53,213 nt of DNA from an uncultured Christensenella sp. (GCA_910586035.1 CAJUHT010000013.1:1-53213), one strand, 5' to 3'; counted from the first letter of the stretch, positions 42,631 to 50,815 are shown. The notes: generated by a model not told the origin, from the letters alone. Translations and numbers: made by a program.

Positions 42631-43542
42631 ATGGAAGATTTTAAAGATTTGCGGATAGTTGACAACTTTTATCAGACGTCGGCGTTTTTCCCTATGCCGA
42701 CTATTCTTGTGGGAACGGTATCGCCCGAAGGCAAAACCAATCTCGGCGCGTACTCGCTGTGCTTCCCCTATTACGTTGCGGGTAAGGACTACTACGCAAT
42801 GCTCTTGGAGTGCCGCAACAGTTCCAACACAGCGCAGAATCTTTTGCGTTCGAAGAAGTGTTCTTTAAACTTTATCACGGACGAGCGCAAGTATTTTAAG
42901 GAGGCGGTGAGGCTGGGCTTCCCCGGCGAAACCACGCAGGAAAAGATGAAAAACTGCCTTTTCACCTTGCGTAACAGCGCTTTGGGAAAGGACAGACCGC
43001 AAATCATATCCGAAGCCTTTCAGGTTTTCGAGTGCACCTGGGACGACAGTCTGGAAAAGGCGTTTAAGGATAAAGCGGGGCTGTTGGAGGGCTATCCGCC
43101 CCCTTACAGAAATTTTAACGGCATAACGAGCCAGTTCGGCGCGCACTTCATTTTAAAGATTGACAAAATTTTGATTAAGCCCAGATATTACGACGCGATA
43201 GTAAACGGCGTTAAGGCGAACGGCTTCCCCGCCGTGCCCGTCGACTACGGCTACCGCGACAGCACAAACTTCTGGTATTCGCGGTTTAAAAAGCCCGTGC
43301 CCGAAAAGGTGCAGGTTAAAGAGGGGGACGTAAACAGCGTAATTTACGCGGCAAAGCGCATAGACCCCGCCGTAAAATTTACCGACGGAGCCTGCGCAAA
43401 GCTTACTAAAATACCGAGGATATTCCTCAAAGCGGCGCTTACGCAGATGGTGCAAATTGCGAAAGAGGAGGGAATATCCCTAATCGACGAGGCGGCGCTG
43501 GAAATAATAAACGATAAACGCCGCAAGGAAAAAAAGAAATAA
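42631..43542 (+). CDS. Flavin reductase-like domain protein
   Basis: A 303-aa protein of the FMN-binding split-barrel, flavin reductase-like family. The N-terminal half (about 15-190) has FPMPTILVGTVSPEGKTNLG and SSNTAQNLLRSKKCSLNFI, the pattern of NAD(P)H:flavin oxidoreductases that bind FMN. The C-terminal about 100 residues are extra and end in a PCP-red-like helical stretch (AAKRIDPAVKFTDGACAKL, then EEGISLIDEAALEIINDKR). Substrate unknown. ATG 42631 is chosen for the GGAGG 5 nt upstream. Likely first gene of a unit with the choloylglycine hydrolase, though a hairpin separates them. Confidence 0.82.
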   Translation: MEDFKDLRIVDNFYQTSAFFPMPTILVGTVSPEGKTNLGAYSLCFPYYVAGKDYYAMLLECRNSSNTAQNLLRSKKCSLNFITDERKYFKEAVRLGFPGETTQEKMKNCLFTLRNSALGKDRPQIISEAFQVFECTWDDSLEKAFKDKAGLLEGYPPPYRNFNGITSQFGAHFILKIDKILIKPRYYDAIVNGVKANGFPAVPVDYGYRDSTNFWYSRFKKPVPEKVQVKEGDVNSVIYAAKRIDPAVKFTDGACAKLTKIPRIFLKAALTQMVQIAKEEGISLIDEAALEIINDKRRKEKKK

Positions 43543-43546
43543 TTTA

Positions 43547-43607
43547 AAGCGCGGGCGCAATTTTGCACCCGCGCTTACGCTTTAATAAACTGCGCATTTT
43601 TGCGCAG
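43547..43607 (+). terminator. Two hairpins between flavin reductase and hydrolase genes
   Basis: Hairpin 1 pairs AAGCGCGGG (43547-43555) with CCCGCGCTT (43568-43576), with an inner GCA/TGC. Hairpin 2 pairs CTGCGCA (43590-43596) with TGCGCAG (43601-43607) around TTTT. T-runs are weak, so partial termination or a structured leader for the next gene is more likely than full stop. Confidence 0.55.
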
Positions 43608-43640
43608 AATAAATATAAAAACATAGCGGAGGTTGCGCAT

Positions 43641-44615
43641 ATGTGCACGGCTGTAACTTTTAAATCGGGCGATTTCTATTTCGGAAGAACGCTTGACAAC
43701 GACTTTTCTTACGGTGAGGAAATAGCTTTTACTCCAAGAAACTTCCCCCTGCCTTTCAGGAACGGGCGGGTAATAAAAAAGCACTACGCAATCATAGGCA
43801 CGGCGCACACGGAAAACGGATTGCCCCTGTACTATGACGCGTTAAACGAAAAAGGACTGTGCGCGGCGGGGCTGAATTTTGTGGGCAACGCGGTATACAA
43901 CGGCGTTGTGGAGGGCGCGGACAACATCGCGCATTTCGAAATAATTCCGTGGTTGCTTTCACAGTGCGACAGTGTGGACGGCGCGCGCAAGCTGTTGGAA
44001 AAAATGAATATAACAGACGAGGCGTTTTCAAAAGAGCTTCCGCCCGCGCAGTTGCATTGGATATTGGCGGACGAAAGGCGGTGCCTTGTAATAGAGGCTG
44101 TTAAAGACGGTTTAAAAATTCACGAAAACCCGTACGGAGTGCTCGCCAACAATCCGCCTTTCGAAATGCAGGCGTTCAATTTAAGCAACTATATGGGGCT
44201 GTCCGCCAAGCCTCCCGTCAATTCGTTTGCGGCGGGGCTGAATTTCCGGCCGCACAGCAAGGGTATGGGCGCGCTGGGTTTGCCGGGCGATTTGTCTTCG
44301 CCCTCGCGCTTCGTGCGCGCCGCGTTTACCAAAAACAACTCCGTCTGCGGAAATTCGGAGGAGGAGAGAGTGGGGCAGTTTTTCCATATTCTTTCAAGCG
44401 TGTGGCAGACGCGCGGCTGTTGCGCCGTGGGAGATAGCGGATACGAAATAACCGTTTACGCTTCCTGCTGTAACGCAAGCAAAGGCGTTTACTATTACAC
44501 GACTTACGGCAACAGACAGATTACGGCGGTGGATATGCGCAGGGAGGACGCGGAAGGCGAAGAGGTGGTTTTTTATCCCTTTATAACCGAGCAAAATATA
44601 AAGCGGCAGAATTGA
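43641..44615 (+). CDS. Choloylglycine hydrolase family (bile salt hydrolase / penicillin V acylase)
   Basis: An Ntn-hydrolase of 324 aa that cleaves amide bonds, in gut bacteria typically of conjugated bile acids. ATG 43641 is chosen because it places the catalytic Cys at position 2 (MCTAVTF), as maturation of the family requires, and GGAGG lies 10 nt upstream. Other signatures: GRTLDNDF (Arg and Asp of the active site, about 15-21), YGVLANNPPFEMQ (about 185), and GALGLPGDLSSPSRFVRAAF (about 212-231, with the conserved Arg). Length fits BSH and PVA alike; sequence alone does not settle the substrate. It converges on the MATE gene. Confidence 0.92.
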   Translation: MCTAVTFKSGDFYFGRTLDNDFSYGEEIAFTPRNFPLPFRNGRVIKKHYAIIGTAHTENGLPLYYDALNEKGLCAAGLNFVGNAVYNGVVEGADNIAHFEIIPWLLSQCDSVDGARKLLEKMNITDEAFSKELPPAQLHWILADERRCLVIEAVKDGLKIHENPYGVLANNPPFEMQAFNLSNYMGLSAKPPVNSFAAGLNFRPHSKGMGALGLPGDLSSPSRFVRAAFTKNNSVCGNSEEERVGQFFHILSSVWQTRGCCAVGDSGYEITVYASCCNASKGVYYYTTYGNRQITAVDMRREDAEGEEVVFYPFITEQNIKRQN

Positions 44616-44630
44616 CCGCCGCTTCATTTT
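44601..44630. terminator. Terminator between hydrolase and MATE genes
   Basis: AAGCGGC (44601-44607) pairs with GCCGCTT (44618-44624), followed by CATTTT. It overlaps the hydrolase stop codon. Confidence 0.55.
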
Positions 44631-46062
44631 AAATTTCTTTGGCGGGAACTTCTTGTTCCCGCTCTTCTTTTTCGTCCGCTTCGGCTCTCTGCCGTTTCAG
44701 CTCCTCTTCGCGCCTTTTGAAAACTTTCGGAAAGGTTGTAAATATTACAGCCGCGGTAATGGCGCCCGCAATAAAATCTGCTATTCCCTCCGACATATAC
44801 ACGCCCTTAAAGCCCAAAAGGTGGGTAAGGGTGAAGCATAGGGGAATTAAAATTATCACCTTTCGTAGCACGGCAAGCAACAGCGCCGACTTCGCCTGTC
44901 CGAGCGCAACGTTTACGTTTTGCAGAGTCATCTGCACGAAGAACATCACCGAGCCCATAAGAAATAGCGGCGTGTACGTCTTTACTATGTCCCTTACCGA
45001 ACCGCTTGCCGAGAATATAAACGCGTATACCTGCGGCACCGCCATAGACACCGCCCATATCGAAGAGCCGAAGATAAACGCAATTATCGTTATATACTTA
45101 ATTCCCTTTTTAAGCCGTTCCGCGTTGCCCTTGCCGTAGTTGTAGCTTACGAACGGTTGCATACCGTAACCCAGCCCGTTCAGCGGCAGGGATATGAGTT
45201 GCAGGGCGCTTAGCATTATGGTAAGCGCGGCGGTATAGTCCTTGTTGCCGCCCGTAGCCGCGTTAAGATTTACGTTGAACACGATTTGTATGGCGCATTC
45301 CGTAAGCGTCATAATAAATGGGGATACGCCGAGGGAGAGTATGCCCGCAATTCTCTTGGCTTTTAATTTCATATCCTTAAAGCGCAGTTTAAACTTGCTT
45401 TTTTTTGTGAAGAAAAACGCCGTTATCCATATAAAGGAAATGCCTTGGGAAATTACCGTTGCAAGGCTTGCGCCCTTAACGCCTAAATCGCAGACGAAAA
45501 TCAGCAAAGGGTCTAACCCTATGTTGGTTATCGCGCCTATAAGCACCGAAGCCATTGCCATAAAGGAGTAGCCCTGAGCCGTGATAAAGGGATTTAACCC
45601 CTGCGCAAGCAGTACGAAGAGAGTGCCGAAAGAGTAGACTTTTAGGTATGAAGTTGCAAACTCCACAGCGGAGGGCGGGCAGCCGAACAGCACGACTATG
45701 GGGCGGGCAAGAAACAGGGTCAACGCGCTTATTACAACGCCCGTTACCGTAAGCAGTACGAAAGCCGTGTTAAAAATTTTATTCGCCTCGCCGTCGTCGC
45801 CCTCTCCGAGTTTTATGCTTGCGCGCGGCGCGCCGCCTATTCCTATAAGGCTGGCAAACGCCTGTATTATTAAAGTGATTGGCAAAACTATTCCCAGCGC
45901 GGCAAGCGCGTCCATACCGCCCTCGCCAATCTTTGCAACAAACATTCTGTCTACAATGTTGTATAAAAAGGTTATAAGCTGGGCTATCACCGCGGGAATA
46001 GTAAGTTTAAATATAAGCGGCAGGATTTTTCCGTTTCCGAGTTGTTCCGTAGAGTTTGCCAT
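44629..46062 (-). CDS. MATE-family efflux transporter
   Basis: A 477-aa inner membrane protein with about twelve hydrophobic segments. The family pattern is clear: the N-terminal LGNGKILPLIFKLTIPAVIA, IGIGGAPRASIKLGEGDDGEAN after the second TM, LRPIVVLFGCPP-like turn, and in the second half the repeat LPLNGLGYGMQPFVSYNYG. MATE proteins export cationic drugs or metabolites using a Na+ or H+ gradient. A charged tail of about 30 residues (RREEELKRQRAEADEKEERE) follows the last TM. ATG 46062 follows GGAGAAAT. It lies 43 nt behind a LysR gene in the same direction, probably one unit. Confidence 0.93.
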   Translation of the reverse strand: MANSTEQLGNGKILPLIFKLTIPAVIAQLITFLYNIVDRMFVAKIGEGGMDALAALGIVLPITLIIQAFASLIGIGGAPRASIKLGEGDDGEANKIFNTAFVLLTVTGVVISALTLFLARPIVVLFGCPPSAVEFATSYLKVYSFGTLFVLLAQGLNPFITAQGYSFMAMASVLIGAITNIGLDPLLIFVCDLGVKGASLATVISQGISFIWITAFFFTKKSKFKLRFKDMKLKAKRIAGILSLGVSPFIMTLTECAIQIVFNVNLNAATGGNKDYTAALTIMLSALQLISLPLNGLGYGMQPFVSYNYGKGNAERLKKGIKYITIIAFIFGSSIWAVSMAVPQVYAFIFSASGSVRDIVKTYTPLFLMGSVMFFVQMTLQNVNVALGQAKSALLLAVLRKVIILIPLCFTLTHLLGFKGVYMSEGIADFIAGAITAAVIFTTFPKVFKRREEELKRQRAEADEKEEREQEVPAKEI

Positions 46063-46105
46063 ATTTCTCCGTATATTTATATTGTGTATATATTTTGCCT
46101 AAAAT

Positions 46106-46981
46106 TTACAGGTTTTCGCGCAAACGTTTTAAAAATATTTCCGCGCACTTGGGAAACACCTGATACTTCTTCCAGGCAATATCGAGGTGCGAAATGAGTT
46201 CGGGATAGAGCGGGCGGAAACACAAATCAGAATTTCCCGTGGTGTTAATAAGTTTGTCAAGCGTAACGGCGTAGCCCAGCCCTTCCTCCACAAGCAGCGA
46301 CATATTGTACAAAAGATTGCCCGTGGCGACTACGTTAAGCTCCTCCGTGCTCTTTTCAAACCAATCGCTTATTTTGTTTTTGCCCATTGACTGCCGCGAG
46401 CGTATAAGCGGCTTGTCCCACAGGTCCTGCGGGGTAATGCGTTCCTTTTCGGCAAGCGGGCTGTCCGTGCGCATAAGCACGCCCCAGGTATCGTATAGGG
46501 GCAGGCGTAAATGGTCGTATTTGGATAAATCGAACGGCTCGATAAAAATACCGAAATCTATAAGACCTTTATCGAGCCTTTCGGAAATCGTGCCGCTGTC
46601 CCCGCTGAATAAATGGAATTTAACATTCGGATAATCGCATTGGACAGAGCGCGCCGCTTTGGCTATAAGCCCCATAACGTAACTTTCGCCGCCGCCGATA
46701 TAAATGTCGCCGCTTATTTCGGTAATGGGCGTATGCAGTTCGGCTTCCGTTTGATTATACAGTTCAATAATTTCTTCCGCGCGCTTGCGAAGCAGTTGCC
46801 CCGCTTCGGTAAGCGTAATTTTTTTCGTTCCGCGAATGAACAGTTGTTGTCCTATTTCCTTTTCAAGATTTTGCATCTGTCGGGATAAATTCGGTTGCGT
46901 TATATAAAGCGCTTCCGCCGCTTTGGAAATGCTTTGTTCGCGCGTAACCGCCAAAAAATATTTAAGTTCCCGCAGTTCCAT
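46106..46981 (-). CDS. LysR-family transcriptional regulator
   Basis: A 291-aa regulator. The N-terminal winged helix (ELRELKYFLAVTREQSISKA, then LYITQPNLSRQMQNLEKEIG) is canonical, with residues about 90-290 forming the periplasmic-binding-like effector domain (ISGDIYIGGGES, LIDFGIFIEPFD, PLYDTWGVLMR). ATG 46981 follows AAAGGACGGTG. It is transcribed with the MATE gene, so it probably controls export of a toxic or signalling compound. The palindrome that fills its promoter spacer suggests autoregulation. The divergent lipoprotein-alcohol dehydrogenase unit may be a second target. Confidence 0.93.
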   Translation of the reverse strand: MELRELKYFLAVTREQSISKAAEALYITQPNLSRQMQNLEKEIGQQLFIRGTKKITLTEAGQLLRKRAEEIIELYNQTEAELHTPITEISGDIYIGGGESYVMGLIAKAARSVQCDYPNVKFHLFSGDSGTISERLDKGLIDFGIFIEPFDLSKYDHLRLPLYDTWGVLMRTDSPLAEKERITPQDLWDKPLIRSRQSMGKNKISDWFEKSTEELNVVATGNLLYNMSLLVEEGLGYAVTLDKLINTTGNSDLCFRPLYPELISHLDIAWKKYQVFPKCAEIFLKRLRENL

Positions 46982-47002
46982 ATTTACACCGTCCTTTTGT
47001 AT

Positions 47003-47032
47003 AGTTTAGCATATTGTTAATATGCGTGTCAA
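47003..47032 (-). promoter_or_regulatory. LysR promoter with palindrome in its spacer
   Basis: On the minus strand, TTGACA (47027-47032), 18-nt spacer, TAAACT (47003-47008). The palindrome GCATATT-GTT-AATATGC (47009-47025) fills the spacer, the kind of T-N11-A site that LysR proteins bind. Confidence 0.7.
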
Positions 47033-47056
47033 TTATGGCATCGGCATAAAATATAA

Positions 47057-47089
47057 GCATTTGACATAAATGCGTTTACACAATAAAAT
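47057..47089 (+). promoter_or_regulatory. Promoter of the lipoprotein-ADH unit with palindrome at -35
   Basis: TTGACA (47061-47066), 17-nt spacer, TAAAAT (47084-47089). GCATTT (47057-47062) and AAATGC (47068-47073) make a palindrome around the -35 box, possibly an operator. Confidence 0.65.
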
Positions 47090-47111
47090 AATTGCAAGTG
47101 GCGGTTATGTT

Positions 47112-47588
47112 ATGAAAAAACTTATTTTGTTATGCATAGTTTTATTTTCGGCGTTTTCCTTAGCGGGGTGTGCCTCGGCTAAAAGCGGCGGAGATGGCGG
47201 GAAACGAACGGACGGGGGAAAGGTTGTTGAAATAATGTATATCTATATTAACGGCAATAAATTAAAAGCCGAACTTGAAGATAATTCTTCGGCTTCGGCG
47301 CTTACCGCCGTGCTTAAAGAGAAAGACATAGTTTATATCGCCGACGATTACGGCAGGTTTGAAAAGGTCGGGAATTTGGGCTTTAATCTGCCGACTAACG
47401 ACAAACCGACGTCAACTACGGCGGGCGACGTGGTTTTGTATCAGGGCAACAGTTTGTGCCTGTACTACGGCGAAAACAGTTGGACTTTTACAAGGATAGG
47501 CAGAATAGTAGGCTACTCTTCGTCCGAAATAAATACGTTGCTCGGAGCGGGTAACGGCAGTCAGACCGTAACGCTCAGCTTAAAATAA
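47112..47588 (+). CDS. Small lipoprotein of unknown function
   Basis: A 158-aa exported lipoprotein. MKKLILLCIVLFSAFSLAGC gives a type II signal with lipobox SLAGC, so the mature protein would be lipid-linked at Cys20. The rest is a Gly/Ser/Lys linker, then a compact beta-rich domain (about 45-158) with a cyclophilin-like look (YIYINGNKLKAELEDNSSA, then VVLYQGNSLCLYYGENSWT and TRIGRI), a pattern shared with small bacterial cyclophilin-like (DUF-type) proteins. ATG 47112 is chosen because it opens the signal peptide. It is followed 14 nt later by the alcohol dehydrogenase. Confidence 0.8.
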   Translation: MKKLILLCIVLFSAFSLAGCASAKSGGDGGKRTDGGKVVEIMYIYINGNKLKAELEDNSSASALTAVLKEKDIVYIADDYGRFEKVGNLGFNLPTNDKPTSTTAGDVVLYQGNSLCLYYGENSWTFTRIGRIVGYSSSEINTLLGAGNGSQTVTLSLK

Positions 47589-47602
47589 AAAAGGAGATAG
47601 AT

Positions 47603-48769
47603 ATGTTAGGAAATTTTACTTACTGCAATCCCACAAAACTGTACTTCGGCAAGGACGCGCTTGACGGCTTGAACGAAGAGTTGCCCAAATACGGCAAAAA
47701 CGTTTTGCTTGTTTACGGCGGCGGTTCGATTAAAAGCAACGGCGTTTACGACAAAGTTATAAAAATTTTGAAAGACAACGGTAAAAACGTTTTCGAGGAC
47801 GCGGGCGTTATGCCCAACCCCACAAGCGAAAAACTAAACGAGGGGCTCGCGCGCGCCAAAGCGGCGAAAGCCGATTTGATTTTGGCTGTGGGCGGCGGCT
47901 CGGTTTGCGACTACGCGAAAGCCGTGTCCGTTTCCGTAAACTGCAACGACGACCCTTGGGATAAATATTTTATCCGCTTCGAAGAACCCGCTTGCAAAAT
48001 TATACCCGTAGGTTGCGTGCTTACTATGGTGGGAACGGGCAGTGAAATGAACGGCGGCTCGGTTATAACCAACCGCGAACAAAAGCTGAAAATAGGGCAC
48101 GTTTTTGGGGAAAACGTATTTCCCAAATTTTCGGTTTTAAATCCCGAATTTACTTTTACCGTGCCCAAGGAACAGATGGTTTCGGGAATATACGATATTA
48201 TGTCGCACATCCTCGAACAGTATTTTTCGGGTATGGACGACAATACGAGCGACTACATAATGGAAGGGCTTTTGCGTTCGCTTATCCACAGCGCAAATAT
48301 CGCCGTAGAAAACCCGACCGACTACGAGGCGCGCAGTAATATTATGTGGACGGCTACCTGGGCGTTGAATACGCTTGTTGCAAAGGGCAAAACCACCGAT
48401 TGGATGGTGCATATGCTTGGGCAGGCGGTTGCCGCGCACACCGACGCAACGCACGGTATGACGCTTGCCGCCGTGTCTATACCCTATTATCGCCGCATAT
48501 TGCCGTACGGATTGAAAAAATTCGCCCGTTATGCCGTAAACGTTTGGGGCGTAAATCCCGAAGGCAAAACTCAAATTAAGGTTGCCGAAGAGGGGCTATT
48601 GGCAATGGAAGAGTGGATGAAAAAGATTGGGCTTACAATGAATTTAACCGCGCTGGGCGCAACTGAGCAAATGCTTGACGGCATAGTAAAAAGTACTCTG
48701 ATTATGGACGGTGGTTACAAGGTTCTGGACGAAAACGACGTGCGCGCAGTATTAAAGGCAAGTTTTTAA
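47603..48769 (+). CDS. Iron-containing alcohol dehydrogenase (YqhD/BdhA-like)
   Basis: A cytosolic NAD(P)H-dependent dehydrogenase of 388 aa, group III. The NAD(P) site is VGGGSVCDYAKAVS (about 95-108), preceded by LVYGGGSIK. Metal ligands are visible: Asp and His in YDIMSHILEQYF (about 195-206), then His in WMVHMLGQAV and in HTDATHGMTL (about 270-290). Members reduce aldehydes such as butyraldehyde or methylglyoxal in fermenting bacteria. ATG 47603 follows AAAAAAGGAGATAGAT. Co-transcribed with the lipoprotein; the aldehyde-reduction role is known for the family, the true substrate here is not. Confidence 0.93.
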   Translation: MLGNFTYCNPTKLYFGKDALDGLNEELPKYGKNVLLVYGGGSIKSNGVYDKVIKILKDNGKNVFEDAGVMPNPTSEKLNEGLARAKAAKADLILAVGGGSVCDYAKAVSVSVNCNDDPWDKYFIRFEEPACKIIPVGCVLTMVGTGSEMNGGSVITNREQKLKIGHVFGENVFPKFSVLNPEFTFTVPKEQMVSGIYDIMSHILEQYFSGMDDNTSDYIMEGLLRSLIHSANIAVENPTDYEARSNIMWTATWALNTLVAKGKTTDWMVHMLGQAVAAHTDATHGMTLAAVSIPYYRRILPYGLKKFARYAVNVWGVNPEGKTQIKVAEEGLLAMEEWMKKIGLTMNLTALGATEQMLDGIVKSTLIMDGGYKVLDENDVRAVLKASF

Positions 48770-48802
48770 GGGTAAGATAAAATTTAACGAATAAAACGCA
48801 TA

Positions 48803-48838
48803 AAACGCATAGCTTTACATTGCGCTATGCGTTTTTTT
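48803..48838 (+). terminator. Intrinsic terminator after the dehydrogenase gene
   Basis: AAACGCATAGC (48803-48813) pairs with GCTATGCGTTT (48824-48834), a 10-nt loop, then a T7 run. Confidence 0.9.
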
Positions 48839-48871
48839 GAAACGCCTATTTGTAAAACGTAAATAATTCTA

Positions 48872-48900
48872 TTGCAATTTGCGCGCGTTTGTGATAGATT
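48872..48900 (+). promoter_or_regulatory. Promoter of the frameshifted gene
   Basis: TTGCAA (48872-48877), 17-nt spacer, TAGATT (48895-48900), with extended TGTGA. A good CGGAGCG ribosome site follows before ATG 48957. Confidence 0.55.
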
Positions 48901-48956
48901 GTCTGCTTAAAGATACAAAGCTTTTTCGGCAACGGAAAATAAATCGGAGCGTATAT

Positions 48957-49323
48957 ATGGATAACTTAACGGTTGAAACGGCAATGGGCGGCGAAACGGT
49001 TGAATACGGCGCGCGTTGGAAAAGCGGAGCAAGCTCGCCCCGAGCTTGAACGCGTAATTCGGAAAGACGGGGTAATATCCTTGTGGAAAACGCAATTTAA
49101 ACCTAACGTGGGAGGCGGCGACGGCGGGGACGCTTTCGACGGAATAGATTTGTTTTCTCCTCTGTTTGTAACCGACGCGCTGGGAAATACTTTCCGCAGG
49201 TTCGGTAGATTTTACGTGGGCGAGCAGACATTAGAAAATTATGAATATATATGGGTTTGCAAAACGCTCTCAACTCCTTTCTACCGTGTACAAATTAAGA
49301 ATTTCCCTCAATCTGCGTTTTAA
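48957..49323 (+). pseudogene. Small gene broken by a one-base insertion in an A-run
   Basis: A promoter, a CGGAGCG site and ATG 48957 open a frame (MDNLTVETAMGGETVEYG) that soon ends. From about 49024 the +1 frame continues without stop for about 100 codons with protein-like content (KAEQARPELERVIRK, DGIDLFSPLFVTDALG, then RRFGRFYVGEQTLENYEYIW). Removing one A from the AAAA at 49020-49023 joins both parts into one protein of about 121 residues. I do not recognise the family. Its 3' end overlaps the converging WYL gene by 54 nt, so the true end may be lost. A read error would also explain the shift. Confidence 0.55.
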
Positions 49324-50211
49324 ACGAGTACGGATATGCAACGGCTCTAAACATTCGCATTTGTCGCCAAAGCTTAAAAGCATATCGTAATAGTAATCGT
49401 TTTCTATAAAGGGGAAGCTGACCGTATACCGTCCGTCGCCGTCGGGCGCAACGTCTTTGTAAGAGCAAAAGTCAAGCACCCTGTCCAATACCGATTGCTC
49501 TACGCGTAGCTTTATTCTTGTCTGCAACGCAGTCAAAATATCGTTAAATTCCAACTGCGGGCTTTTATATTCCCGCGGGGTAAAGGTTTCGTTTACCGTT
49601 TGCAAATGTAAAATGCGGCATAGCCTGAACAGGCGGAAGTCGTTTCTCGTGCGGCAAAAGCCTTGAAAGTACCAACGGTTGCCCTTCAATATAAGTTGAT
49701 AGGGCTCGGCTATCCGCGCGGTTACGGTTCCGTACCTGTCGGCATAATCGAAGGATAGCAGTCTGTTTTCCTGCAAAGCCGTCTTTATTGTCGTTAAATA
49801 CTTTTCAACGTCCGCGTTTCCTAACCACGGGCTTAAATCTATTTTTATCTGATTTGCCTTTAACTCTATTTCTTTTGCCCTGTCGGCGGGAATAAAGCTT
49901 TTAACTTTGGCAAGTACGTTTTGTAATTGGTCGGCGCGCACCGCGTCGGTAAGGCTGTACAGACCCGTCAATATAGCCGAAAGGTCGGCGGCGGTAAAAA
50001 CGTTTTTGTCTATTTTGTAGTTTTCTAAAATTTCAAAGCCTCCGCCAACGCCCGAAGTAGAGCGTACGGGAATACCCGCCATATTTATGGCGTCTACGTC
50101 GCGGTAAATCGTGCGCGGCGAAACTTCGAACATATCCGCTAATTCCTGCGCGCCGATACGCTTTTTATCCAGCAGTACCATAATAATGCTTACAAGTCGG
50201 TCAATTTTCAC
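49270..50211 (-). CDS. WYL-domain transcriptional regulator (YafY/DeoR-type HTH)
   Basis: A 313-aa regulator. The N-terminal HTH_11-type winged helix (MVLLDKKRIGAQELADMFEV, then SPRTIYRDVDAINMAGIPV) binds DNA. The WYL domain follows at about 140-220, with FDYADRYGTVTARIAEPYQ and LKGNRWYFQGFC (the WYF form of the W-Y-L motif), and a C-terminal extension ends near residue 313. WYL domains sense ligands such as nucleotides or nucleic acids. It starts at GTG 50211, with AAGGAAA upstream. Divergent from the isochorismatase gene, with an operator-like palindrome in its own promoter. Confidence 0.9.
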   Translation of the reverse strand: MKIDRLVSIIMVLLDKKRIGAQELADMFEVSPRTIYRDVDAINMAGIPVRSTSGVGGGFEILENYKIDKNVFTAADLSAILTGLYSLTDAVRADQLQNVLAKVKSFIPADRAKEIELKANQIKIDLSPWLGNADVEKYLTTIKTALQENRLLSFDYADRYGTVTARIAEPYQLILKGNRWYFQGFCRTRNDFRLFRLCRILHLQTVNETFTPREYKSPQLEFNDILTALQTRIKLRVEQSVLDRVLDFCSYKDVAPDGDGRYTVSFPFIENDYYYDMLLSFGDKCECLEPLHIRTRLKRRLREILNLYTVERS

Positions 50212-50240
50212 TCGGGTTTCCTTAAAAAGTTCTTTGACTT

Positions 50241-50274
50241 ATTATAAATTGTTGCCATAACGATGTCAACAATT
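50241..50274 (-). promoter_or_regulatory. WYL gene promoter and overlapping palindromic operator
   Basis: On the minus strand, TTGACA (50264-50269), 17-nt spacer, TATAAT (50241-50246), a perfect consensus. The palindrome AATTGTTG-C-CAT-AACG-ATG-T-CAACAATT (50247-50274) covers the -35 box and spacer. It sits in the divergent region, so it may control both genes. On the plus strand a TAAAAT at 50281-50286 is a possible -10 for the isochorismatase gene. Confidence 0.75.
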
Positions 50275-50317
50275 AAGCGTTAAAATGATTGGGTAAATAA
50301 ATTTAAGGAGAAGCGCA

Positions 50318-50815
50318 ATGCGAAACACGGCTTTGGTGGTAATCGACCTTCAAAACGACATAACAAAAAATTATAAGGATATTATAGACAACGTAAACGG
50401 CGCCATAGATTGGGCGGTTAAAAATGACCTGACCGTCGTCTATATCAGGCACGAAAACCTGTCCGCGGGAACGAGAACGTTTAAGACGGGCACGCGCGGC
50501 GCGGAGTTGGTTGACGATTTAAAGATAGTTTCAAACAATATTTTTACCAAGTATAAGGGTAGCGCGTTGAGCAGTGAGGAGTTTGCGGAATTTATAAGTA
50601 AAAACGGCATAAGCGATTTTTACGTGGCGGGGGCGGACGCCGTTGCCTGCGTTAAGTGTACTTGCTATAATCTGCGCAAAGCAAATTACGGCGTATACGT
50701 TATATCCGACTGCGTTACAAGCTACAATAAAAACAAAATTCCCGAAATGCTGGAATATTACGAAAGCAAAGGTTGCCGCATAATGGGGCTTAAAGATTTA
50801 AGTAATATGCGGTAA
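50318..50815 (+). CDS. Isochorismatase-family cysteine hydrolase
   Basis: A 165-aa cytosolic hydrolase. The catalytic triad is readable: Asp in VVIDLQNDIT (about residue 9), Lys in NIFTKYKGSAL (about 80) and Cys in ADAVACVKCTCYNLRKANY (about 110-115), in the order Asp-Lys-Cys of nicotinamidase/isochorismatase-type enzymes. The cis-peptide region precedes the Cys. Family reactions include hydrolysis of nicotinamide and other amides or vinyl ethers; the substrate here is unknown. ATG 50318 follows AAGGAGAAGCGCA. Probably controlled by the divergent WYL regulator. Confidence 0.88.
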   Translation: MRNTALVVIDLQNDITKNYKDIIDNVNGAIDWAVKNDLTVVYIRHENLSAGTRTFKTGTRGAELVDDLKIVSNNIFTKYKGSALSSEEFAEFISKNGISDFYVAGADAVACVKCTCYNLRKANYGVYVISDCVTSYNKNKIPEMLEYYESKGCRIMGLKDLSNMR

